Shown: piece by piece, positions 35,028 to 44,182 of the stretch
Layout of the letters: every line of letters starts with the position of its first letter
Position numbering within the stretch: position 1 is the first letter of the stretch
Assembly (NCBI GenBank): GCA_905235675.1
Contig: CAJONC010000005.1
Coordinates: 1 to 54,461 of the forward strand
DNA: 54,461 bases
Reading direction: 5' to 3'
Source: an uncultured Bacteroidales bacterium
GTDB lineage: Bacteria; Bacteroidota; Bacteroidia; Bacteroidales; UBA932
Translations under genes and position numbers: made by a program
Notes under the pieces: generated by a model
What the model saw: the letters and a program-made list of their open reading frames with translations, nothing else
What the model was told of the DNA's origin: nothing
The model's database searches: none

Positions 35028-37178
35028 ATGAAAAGAAAAATCATCTATACCCTCGCCGTCCTCACGCTTTGCAGCCTTTTTTCCTGCAACGGCAACAAGG
35101 AGGAGAAAACCGTTGATAAAATTTCCGTCTCCGGAAGCAAGGAGCTGACCGTCGACTCCAAAGGCGGAGCCAGTGTGCTGAACATTGAGGCTTCGGGAAA
35201 ATGGACTTCGAAGAGCGGAGCCGCATGGCTGACAGTGGAACCTGCCGGCGGCGACGCAGGCACTGTCACGGTAATTGTGACGGCCGCCGCCAACGAGTCT
35301 TATGAAAGCCGTTCTTCCTATGTTGAATTCACCTGCGGTACTGCAAGCGACAGGGTGAACTTCACCCAGGGCGAGCTTATCTGCCTGGATGCGGATGAAA
35401 CGCCTGTGAGCTTCCCTGCGGAGGGAGGACAGAAGGAAGTGGAAGTCCGGTCCAACGTGGACTATACCGTAAGCGTGTCGGCCGAAGCCTCGGAATGGCT
35501 CACGGCGGTTAAAACGAAGGCGGTCGAGACGAGCAGAGTGGTGCTGACGGCAGCTGCCAGTGAGAGCCCCGCCCAGCGCAAGGGTATAGTTACCATTGCA
35601 GGCGAGGATTTCAAGCGCACCATACAGGTGACCCAGGAAGGATTTTCGTTCGATCCCGTGCTTGAGGCGGATGTCGCGAGGCATTTCTCTCCAGCCGCAG
35701 GCGATGAATTCACCGTCAAATGCAATACCAACCTTGACCTCAGCATAAGCACTCCCGACTGGGTGAGCTGCGCCACGGTAACGGAAAACGGAGAATATAA
35801 GTTTACGGTAAGTGCAAACAGCGCCGACACCCCCCGAAGCGGCAACATCACCATTTCGGGCGAGAAATACGGCAAGAATACGAAGCAGACCATCGCGGTC
35901 AGCCAGAAATCTCCCAAGTCGCTGTATGTACTTGCCGTTGGCAACAGCTTCTCGCGCGACCCTATGGAATATCTCTACAATATCCTTGCGGAACTCGGCT
36001 ACACCGACATCTACCTCGGCAACCTCATAGTTTCGGGCTGCTCGCTGGAGATGCACGCAGGATACCTGACGAAGAAGAGCGGAGTCTATACCTACAGGAC
36101 CAACAGCAACGGCACCTGGGTGGACAATGATAATTATGTCGGCAACACCGCCCTTGCGGCACGCGACTGGGATTATGTTTCGATGCAGCAGGTAAGCCAG
36201 CTGACAGGCGTTCCTTCCAGCTACGAGCCTTATCTTACCACCGTTTACAACATTGTAAATGAACTCAGCCCCAATTCCAAAAAGGTATGGCAGATGACCT
36301 GGGCCTACCAGTCCAACTCCACCCATTCCGGCTTCCCTACCTATAACAGCGACCAGATGACGATGTACAATGCCATCATTTCCACCACACAGTCGAATGT
36401 CGTCGCCAAGGGAGGTTTCGACAAGATAATCCCTTCCGGAACGGCGGTGCAGAACCTCAGGACCAGCTTTATAGGCGACACCTTCACCCGCGACGGCTAC
36501 CACATGTCCTACGACATAGGCCGTTTTCTCGTGGCGCTGATGTGGGCAAGGCAGCTTTCCGACAAGAGCATCGCCGAGGTCAAATTCACCCCCGCCGGCT
36601 ATGCGCTTGAAGCCCGTCAGGTGGAAGCAATCAAGGAAGCTGTGGAGAATGCTTACAAGACGCCGTTCAGCATTACCAATTCCACTTACCCGGGAACTGT
36701 TGATCCGCCTGTATCCGGAGATCTTCTGGAAACGTTCAAAAATGCGGGATATTCGATTTCCGACTACGATGCCCTTGAGCTTGAGATAACCCACAACGCC
36801 TACTGGCATTCCGCCTCCACTTACTTCGCGGATCTGCAGGTCAGCGGCCATGGCGGGAGCTCCGCCAACCTCAAGCGTTTTGCCGCCACGCAGAGGTTTA
36901 CCAAGGCGGAAATTCCTAACGGTACCGTGATAGTGCTAAAGCAGGGGTATAAGTATCGTCCCGACAAATGGATTGACCTGAAGACCGCGAATACCAGTTC
37001 CACGCGTCCCGGTGACGTTATAGCCAACAGCGCAAATCTGATAGCGGTGGTCGACGACGCCTGGTGGGGCAGTTTCAATTACGTGGGATTCAATATCGCC
37101 AAAGCCGACAACGCCCAGCTTGACGACCAGTCGGAGCTGGACGATGTCCTCGCTGTATTCGTGCCGAAAAAACAGTAG
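35028..37178 (+). CDS. BACON-DUF4886 lipoprotein, SGNH-esterase-like
   Basis: A 716-residue lipoprotein (LFSC, Cys20). Three BACON-like beta domains occupy about residues 25-295 (ASGKWTSKSGAAWLTVEP, RVNFTQG, TIQVTQEG, TIAVSQK closings). A DUF4886 domain follows (about 300-525): its VGNSFS with Ser307 matches SGNH block I, and RDGYH with Asp489 and His492 matches the C-terminal catalytic pair. After a spacer, residues about 565-716 form an extra beta domain (ALELEITHNAYWHSASTYF) without a name I know. It is probably a surface or periplasmic esterase, the only likely glycan-decorating or -deacylating enzyme in the operon besides the MBL protein. Confidence 0.82.
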   Translation: MKRKIIYTLAVLTLCSLFSCNGNKEEKTVDKISVSGSKELTVDSKGGASVLNIEASGKWTSKSGAAWLTVEPAGGDAGTVTVIVTAAANESYESRSSYVEFTCGTASDRVNFTQGELICLDADETPVSFPAEGGQKEVEVRSNVDYTVSVSAEASEWLTAVKTKAVETSRVVLTAAASESPAQRKGIVTIAGEDFKRTIQVTQEGFSFDPVLEADVARHFSPAAGDEFTVKCNTNLDLSISTPDWVSCATVTENGEYKFTVSANSADTPRSGNITISGEKYGKNTKQTIAVSQKSPKSLYVLAVGNSFSRDPMEYLYNILAELGYTDIYLGNLIVSGCSLEMHAGYLTKKSGVYTYRTNSNGTWVDNDNYVGNTALAARDWDYVSMQQVSQLTGVPSSYEPYLTTVYNIVNELSPNSKKVWQMTWAYQSNSTHSGFPTYNSDQMTMYNAIISTTQSNVVAKGGFDKIIPSGTAVQNLRTSFIGDTFTRDGYHMSYDIGRFLVALMWARQLSDKSIAEVKFTPAGYALEARQVEAIKEAVENAYKTPFSITNSTYPGTVDPPVSGDLLETFKNAGYSISDYDALELEITHNAYWHSASTYFADLQVSGHGGSSANLKRFAATQRFTKAEIPNGTVIVLKQGYKYRPDKWIDLKTANTSSTRPGDVIANSANLIAVVDDAWWGSFNYVGFNIAKADNAQLDDQSELDDVLAVFVPKKQ

Positions 37179-37211
37179 CCTGAAGCTACATACCTGATGC
37201 CTGCGGGCGGA

Positions 37212-37811
37212 CTATTTGTGTCTTGACAATAGTTCTGCCTGCAGGTCGTTCAGTGTGACGTCCATTATCTTGTTGAGCACCAGCAGATGGTACAGCAGGT
37301 CGGACGCCTCGTAGACATAGCGGTCGCGGTTTCCGTCTACGGCTTCGATTACGGTCTCCACCGCCTCTTCGCCGACCTTCTGCGCCGCCTTGTTCACGCC
37401 TTTAGTGAACAGGTAGGTGGTGTAGCTTCCTTCCGGCATGTCCCTCTTGCGCTGGTCGATAACTCCTTCCAGTTTGCCGAGGAATCCTTCTTCCTCGGGG
37501 GTGTCGAAGCATGCGGTGGTGCCCCTGTGGCAGGCAGGCCCGTCGGGACGTGCGATCACGAGCAGGGCGTCGGCGTCGCAGTCGGGATACATTTTCTCGA
37601 GATGCAGGTAATTCCCGCTTGTGGCGCCCTTCACCCAGAGTTCTCCGCGGCTGCGGCTCCAGAAGGTTACCAGTCCGGTCTCAAGCGTGGCGTTGAAGGC
37701 CTCTTCGTTCATGTATGCCAGCATCAGCACTTTTCCGCTGCGGGAATCCTGGACTATCACGGGCAGCAGCCCGTCGCTGTTCTTTGAAAGTTCAAAATCT
37801 GAGAATTTCAT
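37212..37811 (-). CDS. hisIE: Bifunctional PR-AMP cyclohydrolase / PR-ATP pyrophosphohydrolase
   Basis: A 199-residue fused HisI-HisE protein, carrying out histidine steps 2 and 3. HisI spans about residues 1-108: the metal-site text [21 protein letters not shown] and TACFDT is present. HisE spans about 110-199 with the MazG-like helices ([21 protein letters not shown], split at [11 protein letters not shown] / [10 protein letters not shown], and [11 protein letters not shown]). It is the last gene of the his operon, overlapping hisF by 4 nt. The convergent BACON-DUF4886 gene ends 33 nt away; only a weak 5-bp hairpin at 37175-37189 lies between them. Confidence 0.96.
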   Translation of the reverse strand: MKFSDFELSKNSDGLLPVIVQDSRSGKVLMLAYMNEEAFNATLETGLVTFWSRSRGELWVKGATSGNYLHLEKMYPDCDADALLVIARPDGPACHRGTTACFDTPEEEGFLGKLEGVIDQRKRDMPEGSYTTYLFTKGVNKAAQKVGEEAVETVIEAVDGNRDRYVYEASDLLYHLLVLNKIMDVTLNDLQAELLSRHK

Positions 37812-38566
37812 ATCAATCTAACATTTATTCCCCTGTCGTGCAGGGCCTGTTTCAGTTCTTTTATGCTTATTTCGCCATAGTGGAATATGCTCGCGGCGAG
37901 GGCGGCGTCGGCGCAGCCTTCGGTGAGCACCTGCGCTATGTGCTCTATGCTTCCTGCACCCCCCGAGGCTATGATGGGGATGCTCAGCTGCGATGAGAGC
38001 TCCCGGAAGGTCTCGCAGGGATATCCTGCCTTGGTGCCGTCGTTGTCCATGGAGGTGAAAAGAATCTCTCCAGCACCCCTTTCCTGCGCTTCACGGGCCC
38101 AGGAGAAGAGTTCGAAGTCGGTGGGACGGGTGCCTCCGTGGGTGGTAGCCATCCATCTTCCGTCAATCCTGCGGGCGTCTATCGCCACCACCACGAACTG
38201 GTTCCCGAAGTGGCCCGCTATCTCGTCGATGAGCTCGGGCCGGCGTATGGCCGCGCTGTTTATGCTTATCTTGTCGGCTCCCGCCTCCAGCAGCCTGGCA
38301 GCGTCTTCCAGCGAAGCTATGCCTCCTCCCACCGTGAAGGGAATGTCGATGCGGGCGGAAATCTGCTCTACGAGGCTGGTGAAGGTGTTGCGCCCTTCGC
38401 GCGTGGCGCTGATGTCGAGATAGACGAGCTCGTCCGCCCCTTCTGCCGCATAGCGCGCCCCGAGCTCCACTGCGTCGCCCACGTCGCGCAGCCCCACGAA
38501 GTTCACGCCTTTCACCGTGCGCCCGTCCTTGACGTCGAGGCAGGGTATTATCCTCTTGCACACCAT
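37808..38566 (-). CDS. hisF: Imidazole glycerol phosphate synthase, cyclase subunit
   Basis: HisF, 252 residues, uses ammonia from HisH to turn PRFAR into imidazole glycerol phosphate and AICAR. The (beta/alpha)8 barrel shows the catalytic Asp11 in [13 protein letters not shown] and the second aspartate in VVVAIDARR; phosphate-binding text [23 protein letters not shown] and IIASGGAGS is present. The start at 38566 ([11 protein letters not shown]) is the family start; the longer in-frame extension to 38716 overlaps hisA and is rejected. It overlaps hisA by 19 nt and hisIE by 4 nt. Confidence 0.97.
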   Translation of the reverse strand: MVCKRIIPCLDVKDGRTVKGVNFVGLRDVGDAVELGARYAAEGADELVYLDISATREGRNTFTSLVEQISARIDIPFTVGGGIASLEDAARLLEAGADKISINSAAIRRPELIDEIAGHFGNQFVVVAIDARRIDGRWMATTHGGTRPTDFELFSWAREAQERGAGEILFTSMDNDGTKAGYPCETFRELSSQLSIPIIASGGAGSIEHIAQVLTEGCADAALAASIFHYGEISIKELKQALHDRGINVRLI

Positions 38567-39264
38567 GACTCTATCTCCTTCAAACTTATACGGTTTTCGT
38601 AAATGGCCTTCCCGACTATCGCCCGCGGAACGCCCGCTTCGTCGAGGGCCTCTATGTCGGCCATGCTTCCCACCCCGCCGCTGGCGATGAATGTCATCGA
38701 AGGGAAGCGGGCGCAAAGTTCTTTGTACAGTTCAATGTCGGGGCCTCCCAGCATACCGTCGCGATCTATCTGCGTGGCAATCACTTCGCGCAGTCCGCTG
38801 AAACTCCCTGCAAGCGAAAATATGTCCGTGTCCGAGTCCTTGAGCCAGCCGTCGGTGGAAACCTTCCTTCCCCTCACGTCCGCCCCGAGAATCAGCTTCC
38901 CGTAGCGGTCCAGCCACTGCTGGAAAAGCTCCGGAGACTTCACCGCCACAGTTCCGCAGATAATCTCGCCGGCTCCTGCGGAAAACGCCGACTCAATGTC
39001 TGCGGCAGTTTTTATCCCCCCACCCCATTCCGTTTCCACGCTGCAGGCAGAGGCTATTTTCTCCAGAGTGCGCAGATTGCATGGCCTGCCCTCCCGCGCC
39101 CCGTCAAGGTCCACCAGATGAATCCTCGAAACCCCCGCATCCTCGAAGCGGCGGGCCATGTCCACGGGACTCGCCCCGTATTCCGCCTTGCGCGAGAAAT
39201 CCCCCTGCGACAGGCGGACGCAACGCCCGTCAATCAGGTCTATCGCCGGAATTATCTGTATCAT
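38548..39264 (-). CDS. hisA: ProFAR isomerase
   Basis: HisA, 238 residues, isomerises ProFAR to PRFAR by an Amadori rearrangement. Visible marks: catalytic Asp9 in [36 protein letters not shown], and GADVRGRKV with [13 protein letters not shown] in the second half. Start 39264 ([10 protein letters not shown]) is chosen by homology; an upstream in-frame extension to 39405 lies within hisH and is not credible. Overlap is 4 nt with hisH and 19 nt with hisF, so translation is probably coupled. Confidence 0.97.
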   Translation of the reverse strand: MIQIIPAIDLIDGRCVRLSQGDFSRKAEYGASPVDMARRFEDAGVSRIHLVDLDGAREGRPCNLRTLEKIASACSVETEWGGGIKTAADIESAFSAGAGEIICGTVAVKSPELFQQWLDRYGKLILGADVRGRKVSTDGWLKDSDTDIFSLAGSFSGLREVIATQIDRDGMLGGPDIELYKELCARFPSMTFIASGGVGSMADIEALDEAGVPRAIVGKAIYENRISLKEIESWCARG

Positions 39265-39848
39265 AGGGCAAGGAAGTTTTTGAGTATTGCAGCACCCGCG
39301 GCTCCGCTTTTTTCGGGATGGAACTGGGTGCCGAAGAAATTGTCTTTGGCAAGTGCCGCGCTGAAGGGCGTCCCGTGCGAGCATGAAGCCACGGTGTCGG
39401 GGCATACGCCCGCATAGAAGGAATGTACGAAATATACGGCGGATTCTTCGGGAATACCTTTGAAAAGCGGGCCCCTAAGCCCTTCTATGGCGTTCCATCC
39501 CATGTGCGGAACCTTCAGCCCGGGGGCGGGGACGAAGCGGTGAACATCAGTGCCGAATACTCCGAGAGTGTCCACGTCGCCTTCGTCGGTATGGCGGCAG
39601 AGAAGCTGCATCCCGACGCAAATCCCCAGCACGGGCTGCTTCAGCGAGAGTATCACCGAGTCCAGTCCTGAGGCCTGCAGGCTGCGAAGGGCCACGGAAG
39701 CGTCTCCCACCCCAGGCAGTATCACCCTGTCGGCTCGTGTCAGCACTTCGGGATCGGCGCTCAGCACCACATCCCCTGCGCCTGCGCGGTCGAGGGCGTG
39801 CAGCACCGAACGGATATTGCCCGCATCGTAATCTACCACTGCCGTCAT
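39261..39848 (-). CDS. hisH: Imidazole glycerol phosphate synthase, glutaminase subunit
   Basis: HisH, 195 residues, a class I glutamine amidotransferase that hydrolyses glutamine and channels ammonia to HisF. The catalytic triad is complete: Cys77 in VLGICVGMQLL, His177 and Glu179 in GTQFHPEKSG. The oxyanion strand ILPGVGD is present at 43-49 and YFVHSFYAG at 139-147. Its start overlaps hisB by 4 nt and its end overlaps hisA by 4 nt. Confidence 0.97.
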   Translation of the reverse strand: MTAVVDYDAGNIRSVLHALDRAGAGDVVLSADPEVLTRADRVILPGVGDASVALRSLQASGLDSVILSLKQPVLGICVGMQLLCRHTDEGDVDTLGVFGTDVHRFVPAPGLKVPHMGWNAIEGLRGPLFKGIPEESAVYFVHSFYAGVCPDTVASCSHGTPFSAALAKDNFFGTQFHPEKSGAAGAAILKNFLAL

Positions 39849-40960
39849 AGCGTTCCCTTGCTGCTTGGAATGTCGTAATTGAAAGGTATGCCCCTCACCG
39901 CCTGTCCGAGGGTTCGGGCGAAGGCCTTGAACACCGCTTCGGCCAGATGGTGGTTGTTCTCTCCGCGGGCCCGTATGTGCATGTTGGCCTGCATGGCGGA
40001 GCAGAGGCTCTGGAAGAAATGCTTATACATCTCGGTGGGGGTGTCGCCCACATATTCGCGGGTGAAAGGCACCTCCCAGGAGAAGTCGATGCGCCCCCCG
40101 AGGTCGATCAGGACCATTGCGTCGCAATCGTCCATGGGAAGCACGAAGCCGTAACGCTCAATGCCCCTCCTTTCGCCGAGGGCCTTCAGCAGGGCCTGGC
40201 CGAGGGCGATTGCGGTATCTTCCATGGTGTGGTGCTCGTCGGTGCCGAGGTCGCCCCTGGCTTCGAGCTGCAGGGAGATTCCGCTGTGGTGGGGGATCTG
40301 TTCGAGCATGTGGTCGAAGAATTTCAGTCCGGTGTCTACGGAAGACGGCAGCCTTCCGTCGAGGTCGACGCGGACGCTTATCGATGTTTCGCCGGTGGTG
40401 CGGGTGATTTCCGCAACCCTGCTGCCGCGACGGATGAAGTCCGCAATCTCTACCCACGAAGGGCTGACGAGGGAGCATTGCAGGCCTTTATCGGCAAGTT
40501 CCGCCTCCACGCTTGCGGGTTCGGCGAGAAGTATGGCCTGGGCGCCGAGATTCGCCGCAAGTTCCACGTCGCTGATGCGGTCGCCTATCACGAAGCTGTT
40601 TGCGAAATCGCAGGAAGAATATGCCCCGAACATGCCCGTGCGGGGTTTTCGCGTGGGAGCATTGTCTTCGGGGAAGGATTTGTCGATGAGCTCGTCGTCG
40701 AACTGCACCCCTTCTCCGGCGAGGGTGTCGAGCATCAGTTTGTGTGGCCCTATGAAGTCTTCGTAGGGGAAGGAACTTGTGCCGAGCCCGTCCTGGTTGC
40801 TGACCATTACCATTTTGTATCCGAGTCCGGAGAGGCTTTTCAGCGCCCCTATGACTCCGGGAACGAACTGGAATTTGGACAGGCTGTCTATCTGCTCGTC
40901 GTCGGGTTCGCGCAGTATGGTGCCGTCGCGGTCAATGAACAGTGCTTTGAATGAGGTCAT
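39845..40960 (-). CDS. hisB: Bifunctional histidinol-phosphatase / IGP dehydratase
   Basis: A 371-residue fused HisB. Residues about 1-165 are a HAD phosphatase (FIDRDGTI nucleophile Asp, MVSNQDGLGTS, TRKPRTGMF, VIGDRISDVELA). Residues about 175-371 are imidazoleglycerol-phosphate dehydratase with its manganese motifs EHHTMED and ENNHHLAEA and the FFDHMLEQIPHHSG segment. Together they carry out steps 6 and 8. The Cys/His zinc-loop ligands of the E. coli phosphatase domain are replaced (here FPEDNAPTRKP), which I believe is normal for this phylum. It overlaps hisC by 29 nt and hisH by 4 nt. Confidence 0.96.
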   Translation of the reverse strand: MTSFKALFIDRDGTILREPDDEQIDSLSKFQFVPGVIGALKSLSGLGYKMVMVSNQDGLGTSSFPYEDFIGPHKLMLDTLAGEGVQFDDELIDKSFPEDNAPTRKPRTGMFGAYSSCDFANSFVIGDRISDVELAANLGAQAILLAEPASVEAELADKGLQCSLVSPSWVEIADFIRRGSRVAEITRTTGETSISVRVDLDGRLPSSVDTGLKFFDHMLEQIPHHSGISLQLEARGDLGTDEHHTMEDTAIALGQALLKALGERRGIERYGFVLPMDDCDAMVLIDLGGRIDFSWEVPFTREYVGDTPTEMYKHFFQSLCSAMQANMHIRARGENNHHLAEAVFKAFARTLGQAVRGIPFNYDIPSSKGTL

Positions 40961-41993
40961 ATTCTTCGATTGCTTGTAGTAAGAGGTCGTTTTCGGAGGG
41001 TGTTCCCACGGTGATGCGGAGGGCCGGCCCGCACCCCGGGGTGCGGCTGCGGTCGCGGACTATTATGCCGCGCCGCAGCAGGAACTCGTAGAGTTCCGCC
41101 GGCCTGGCGCAGCGTATCAGGAAGAAATTGGCGTCGCTGGGCAGTACCTCGCTGATGCAGTTCTTCTGTGCGAGTACGGTCATCAGGCGTTCCCTTTCCT
41201 CCAGAGTCCTGCGGGTGTTTGCAGGCACGTCGGCTCCGTCGAGCTGCCGGAGTGCGAGCGCGAGCGTGTCCGTGCCTATATTATAGGGATAGCGGACTTT
41301 GTTGAAGATGGATACGACCTGCGCGTCGGCTATGGCGAGCCCTATCCTCAGCCCTGCGAGTCCGTATGCCTTGGAAAGCGTCTGGAGCACTATCAGGTTG
41401 GGAAATTCATCGCAAAGCGCCTTGCGGCTCCCTTCCTTGGAAAAGTCCGCATAGGCCTCGTCCAGCACCAGCATTCCGTCGAAGCTGCGGAGTATGTCCG
41501 CTATGTCTCCGGTGCTGAAGGAATTCGCCGTGGGATTGTTCGGCGAGCACAGGAAGATCAGTTTGGTGCGGCCGTCCACGGCTGCAAGCAGTTCCTCCTT
41601 AGGCAGCGAAAAATCCTCGTGCAGGGGCACCTGACGGTATTCTGTATCATTGATGTCGGCGCATACCGAGTACATCCCGTAGGAAGGCGCAATCATTACC
41701 GCGTTGTCCCTGCCCGGCTCGCAGAAAACCCTGTAACAGAGGTCTATGCATTCGTCACTGCCATTTCCGAGGAAGAGATTTTCCTCGTTCACGCCTTTGA
41801 TTTCCGCCAGCCTTGAAAGCAGTTTCCTGCGCAGCGCCGTGGACGGATAGCGGTTGAGGCCCTCGCCGTAGGGGCTTTCGTTGGCGTCGAGCAGTATCCC
41901 CAGCTCTCCCTGATATTCGTCGCGTGCGGTGGAATAGGGAGAGAGGTTGGCGATGTTGCTCCTTACAAGTCCGGGTATGTCTTTACTTGTCAT
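40932..41993 (-). CDS. hisC: Histidinol-phosphate aminotransferase
   Basis: HisC, 353 residues, a PLP enzyme that transaminates imidazole acetol phosphate with glutamate. Motifs: ANESPYGEGLNRYPS near the N-terminus, FLGNGSDECIDLCYRVF, FLCSPNNPTANS, LVLDEAYADF, and the PLP lysine in LQTLSKAYGLAGLRIG. It lies third in the operon, overlapping hisD by 4 nt and hisB by 29 nt, the largest overlap of the cluster. Confidence 0.96.
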   Translation of the reverse strand: MTSKDIPGLVRSNIANLSPYSTARDEYQGELGILLDANESPYGEGLNRYPSTALRRKLLSRLAEIKGVNEENLFLGNGSDECIDLCYRVFCEPGRDNAVMIAPSYGMYSVCADINDTEYRQVPLHEDFSLPKEELLAAVDGRTKLIFLCSPNNPTANSFSTGDIADILRSFDGMLVLDEAYADFSKEGSRKALCDEFPNLIVLQTLSKAYGLAGLRIGLAIADAQVVSIFNKVRYPYNIGTDTLALALRQLDGADVPANTRRTLEERERLMTVLAQKNCISEVLPSDANFFLIRCARPAELYEFLLRRGIIVRDRSRTPGCGPALRITVGTPSENDLLLQAIEEYDLIQSTVH

Positions 41994-43261
41994 AAACGAA
42001 TCCTTACTGCGTTTGCGTGTGCATCAAGTCCTTCAGCCTCAGCCATTTCCATGATGGTGCCCGAGAGGGAGGCGAGCCCTTCGCGGGAGATGCCCTGAAT
42101 TGTGACGGCGTGCATGAAGCTGTCGGTTCCGAGCCCGCTCCAGGCCGTCGCGAGGCCCGAAGTGGGGAGGGTGTGGTTTGTGCCGCTGGCATAGTCGCCC
42201 GCGCTTTCGGGGGTGTAGTTCCCAAGGAAGATGCTGCCGGCCGCGGTAATTTCGTCCGCAACGCCTTCGGCATCTTCCATGGAGATGATAAGATGCTCGG
42301 ATGCGTAGAGGTTGGCGAAGGCGATCTTGTCTTTCCTTTCCGGAAGTACGATTATCCTGCTGTGCGACAGCGCTTTGTCTATTATATCAACTCTTGGGTT
42401 CACGGCTTTCTGACTCTCTATGCATGCGGAGACTTTTTCCGCGAAGGAGACATCGCTGCAAACCAGCATCACCTGGCTATCCGGCCCGTGCTCCGCCTGC
42501 GAAAGCAGGTCCGCGGCAACGAACTCCGGCACTGCGCTGCCGTCTGCCAGAACCATCACTTCCGAAGGCCCTGCAGGCATGTCTATGGCCGTTCCTTCGC
42601 GGCTCACCGCCTGTTTCGCTTTCAGCACGTAACGGTTGCCCGGCCCGAAAATCTTGTCCACCTTGGGAACGCTCTGCGTGCCGTAAGCCATCGCGGCTAT
42701 GGCCTGGGAACCTCCTATCGCGAAAATCTCAGTAAGTCCGCAGAGTTTTGCCGCAAAGAGAACCGCGGGGGCCACTTTGCCGTCGCGTCCGGCCGGAGTG
42801 CAGAGCACTATCCTGCCGCATCCGGCAATTTTCGCGGGGATGGCGAGCATCAGGAGAGTGGAGAACAGCGGGGCGGAACCTCCGGGAACGTAAAGCCCCA
42901 CGTTCCGGATGGGAACCCAGCGCCTGCGGCAGACCGTTCCGGCACCGTCGTCCCAGCGCACTTCTGCGGGAACCTGCCTGCTGTGGAATTCATGGATTCT
43001 TCCGTATGCTTCGCGTATGGACTCTTTCAGGCTTTCCGTAAGCTTTTCGCAGGCCTCGTCCACTTCTTTCTCTCCCACGCGGAAACTCTCGGGAACGAAT
43101 CCGTCGATTCCTGCCGCTATTTTCCGCAGACCTTCATCCCCTTCCTCCTTTACGGTGCGCAGAATCTCCGCCACGCGGCCTTCTATTTCGAGATCGTCGG
43201 CGAGTTTGCGTTGGGTGAGCGCAGGCAGGGAGGATGGTTCGGGGTTGATATATAACTCCAT
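41990..43261 (-). CDS. hisD: Histidinol dehydrogenase
   Basis: HisD, 423 residues, a zinc- and NAD-dependent enzyme that oxidises L-histidinol to histidine in two steps. Conserved text: VGLYVPGGSAPLFSTLLML, DKIFGPGNRYV, IDMPAGPSEVMVLAD, DLLSQAEHGPDSQ with the zinc-binding Gln/His, and GTNHTLPTSGLA. The start 43261 (MELYINPEP) is preferred over the in-frame ATG at 43294 because it follows the hisG stop by a single base. It overlaps hisC by 4 nt. Confidence 0.96.
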   Translation of the reverse strand: MELYINPEPSSLPALTQRKLADDLEIEGRVAEILRTVKEEGDEGLRKIAAGIDGFVPESFRVGEKEVDEACEKLTESLKESIREAYGRIHEFHSRQVPAEVRWDDGAGTVCRRRWVPIRNVGLYVPGGSAPLFSTLLMLAIPAKIAGCGRIVLCTPAGRDGKVAPAVLFAAKLCGLTEIFAIGGSQAIAAMAYGTQSVPKVDKIFGPGNRYVLKAKQAVSREGTAIDMPAGPSEVMVLADGSAVPEFVAADLLSQAEHGPDSQVMLVCSDVSFAEKVSACIESQKAVNPRVDIIDKALSHSRIIVLPERKDKIAFANLYASEHLIISMEDAEGVADEITAAGSIFLGNYTPESAGDYASGTNHTLPTSGLATAWSGLGTDSFMHAVTIQGISREGLASLSGTIMEMAEAEGLDAHANAVRIRL

Positions 43262-43262
43262 A

Positions 43263-44114
43263 TCAGTCAATAACTTTGTCGAGATTGAGAACAAGGATTC
43301 CTTCGGCGCCTATCCCTTTCAGGGCCTCCACCGTCTGCCACAGGCTGCCTCCGTCGATTACCGAATGCAGGGAGCTCCATCCCTCTGCGGCGAGGGGCAT
43401 TATGGTGGGGCTGCGCATTGCGGGCAGCAGGGCGATGGCGTCCTCTATCCTGTCGTTGGGGAGGTTCATCAGGATGTACTTCTTTCCGCGGCTTTCCTCG
43501 ACAGCGTCGATGCGGAACAGTATGGATTTCAGCAGCGCCTCCTTTTCGGCCGTCAGTCCGGGACGGGCAATCAGTACCGCCTCGCTCCAGAACACTTTCT
43601 CCACCTCCGAGAGACCGTTGGAGATCAGGGTGCCTCCCGATGAAACTATGTCGAAGATGGCGTCGGCTATGCCTGCCGCGGGGGCAATCTCCACGGAACC
43701 CTTAATCTCCCTTATGGTAGCATCTATTTTATTGTCAGCCAGATATCTGCGAAGAATGTTCGGATAGGACGTTGCTATGGATTTCCCGTTGAACCATTCC
43801 GGCCCCGTATAGTCTGCGGTCTTGGGAACGGCAAGCGAAATTCGGCAGTTGCCGAAGCCGAGTTTGCGTATCACTTTCACGGCGGCGCCGGTCTCTTCCA
43901 CCTCGTTCAGTCCCACTATCCCTATGTCGGACGCTCCGTCGGCCACAACCCCGGGGATGTCGTCGTCGCGCAGGTAAAGCACTTCGAGGGGGAAGTCCGC
44001 GGCTTTTCCGAGGAACTTGCGTTTTGCATCGTCGACGCTGATTCCTGCGTCGTGCAGGAGCTGCAGGCTGTCTTCGTTAAGCCTGCCTTTGGATTGTATT
44101 GCGAGTCGAATCAT
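43263..44114 (-). CDS. hisG: ATP phosphoribosyltransferase (long form)
   Basis: HisG, 283 residues, condenses ATP and PRPP, the committed and histidine-inhibited step. The length and the C-terminal region from about 215 (GKKYILMNLPNDRIEDAIALL, split GKKYILMNLPN / DRIEDAIALL) show it is the long form with a PII-like regulatory domain, so no HisZ is needed. Motifs: LAIQSKGRLNEDS, DIGIVGLNEVEE and DAIFDIVSSGGTL with the PRPP loop. Start 44114 is the family start; the in-frame ATG at 44198 lies upstream of the promoter elements. No leader peptide rich in histidine codons is visible, so feedback on HisG is the only control that can be inferred. Confidence 0.96.
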   Translation of the reverse strand: MIRLAIQSKGRLNEDSLQLLHDAGISVDDAKRKFLGKAADFPLEVLYLRDDDIPGVVADGASDIGIVGLNEVEETGAAVKVIRKLGFGNCRISLAVPKTADYTGPEWFNGKSIATSYPNILRRYLADNKIDATIREIKGSVEIAPAAGIADAIFDIVSSGGTLISNGLSEVEKVFWSEAVLIARPGLTAEKEALLKSILFRIDAVEESRGKKYILMNLPNDRIEDAIALLPAMRSPTIMPLAAEGWSSLHSVIDGGSLWQTVEALKGIGAEGILVLNLDKVID

Positions 44115-44117
44115 ATT

Positions 44118-44158
44118 CAAAGGTAATATCTTTTTGTTGCAAATTGTGAGCAAAATTA
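44118..44158 (-). promoter_or_regulatory. Candidate his operon promoter elements
   Basis: Two minus-strand -7 boxes precede hisG: TAATTTTG (44158-44151, with a TCTG at 20-nt spacing) and TACCTTTG (44125-44118, only 3 nt before ATG 44114, no -33 partner). The first is the better promoter and gives a leader of about 30 nt; use of the second would give a leaderless mRNA. Confidence 0.45.
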
Positions 44159-44179
44159 GCAAGTTTTTTCTAATTTTGC
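44150..44179. promoter_or_regulatory. Divergent promoter palindrome between hisG and the CC lipoprotein
   Basis: GCAAAATTAG (44150-44159) and CTAATTTTGC (44170-44179) form a perfect 10-bp inverted repeat with a 10-nt spacer. Each arm contains a TAATTTTG -7 box, one directed at hisG and one at the 44238 gene, so the two transcription units share a symmetric promoter core. Confidence 0.6.
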
Positions 44180-44182
44180 AGA

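Noticed and set aside
37175..37189. GTAGC/GCTAC hairpin between the DUF4886 gene and hisIE as a terminator.
   Set aside because: Only 5 bp and no T-run on either strand.
38567..38716. N-terminal extensions of hisF, and likewise of hisA (39265-39405), hisD (43262-43294), hisG (44115-44198), radA (9432-9452), the SurA-like gene (44345-44596) and pepT (49371-49589).
   Set aside because: The extensions have no family similarity, overlap upstream genes or lie upstream of promoters.
44118..44125. TACCTTTG as the main his promoter.
   Set aside because: It lacks a TTTG at 19-21 nt upstream; the TAATTTTG at 44151-44158 is the better candidate, so this one is kept only as a possibility.
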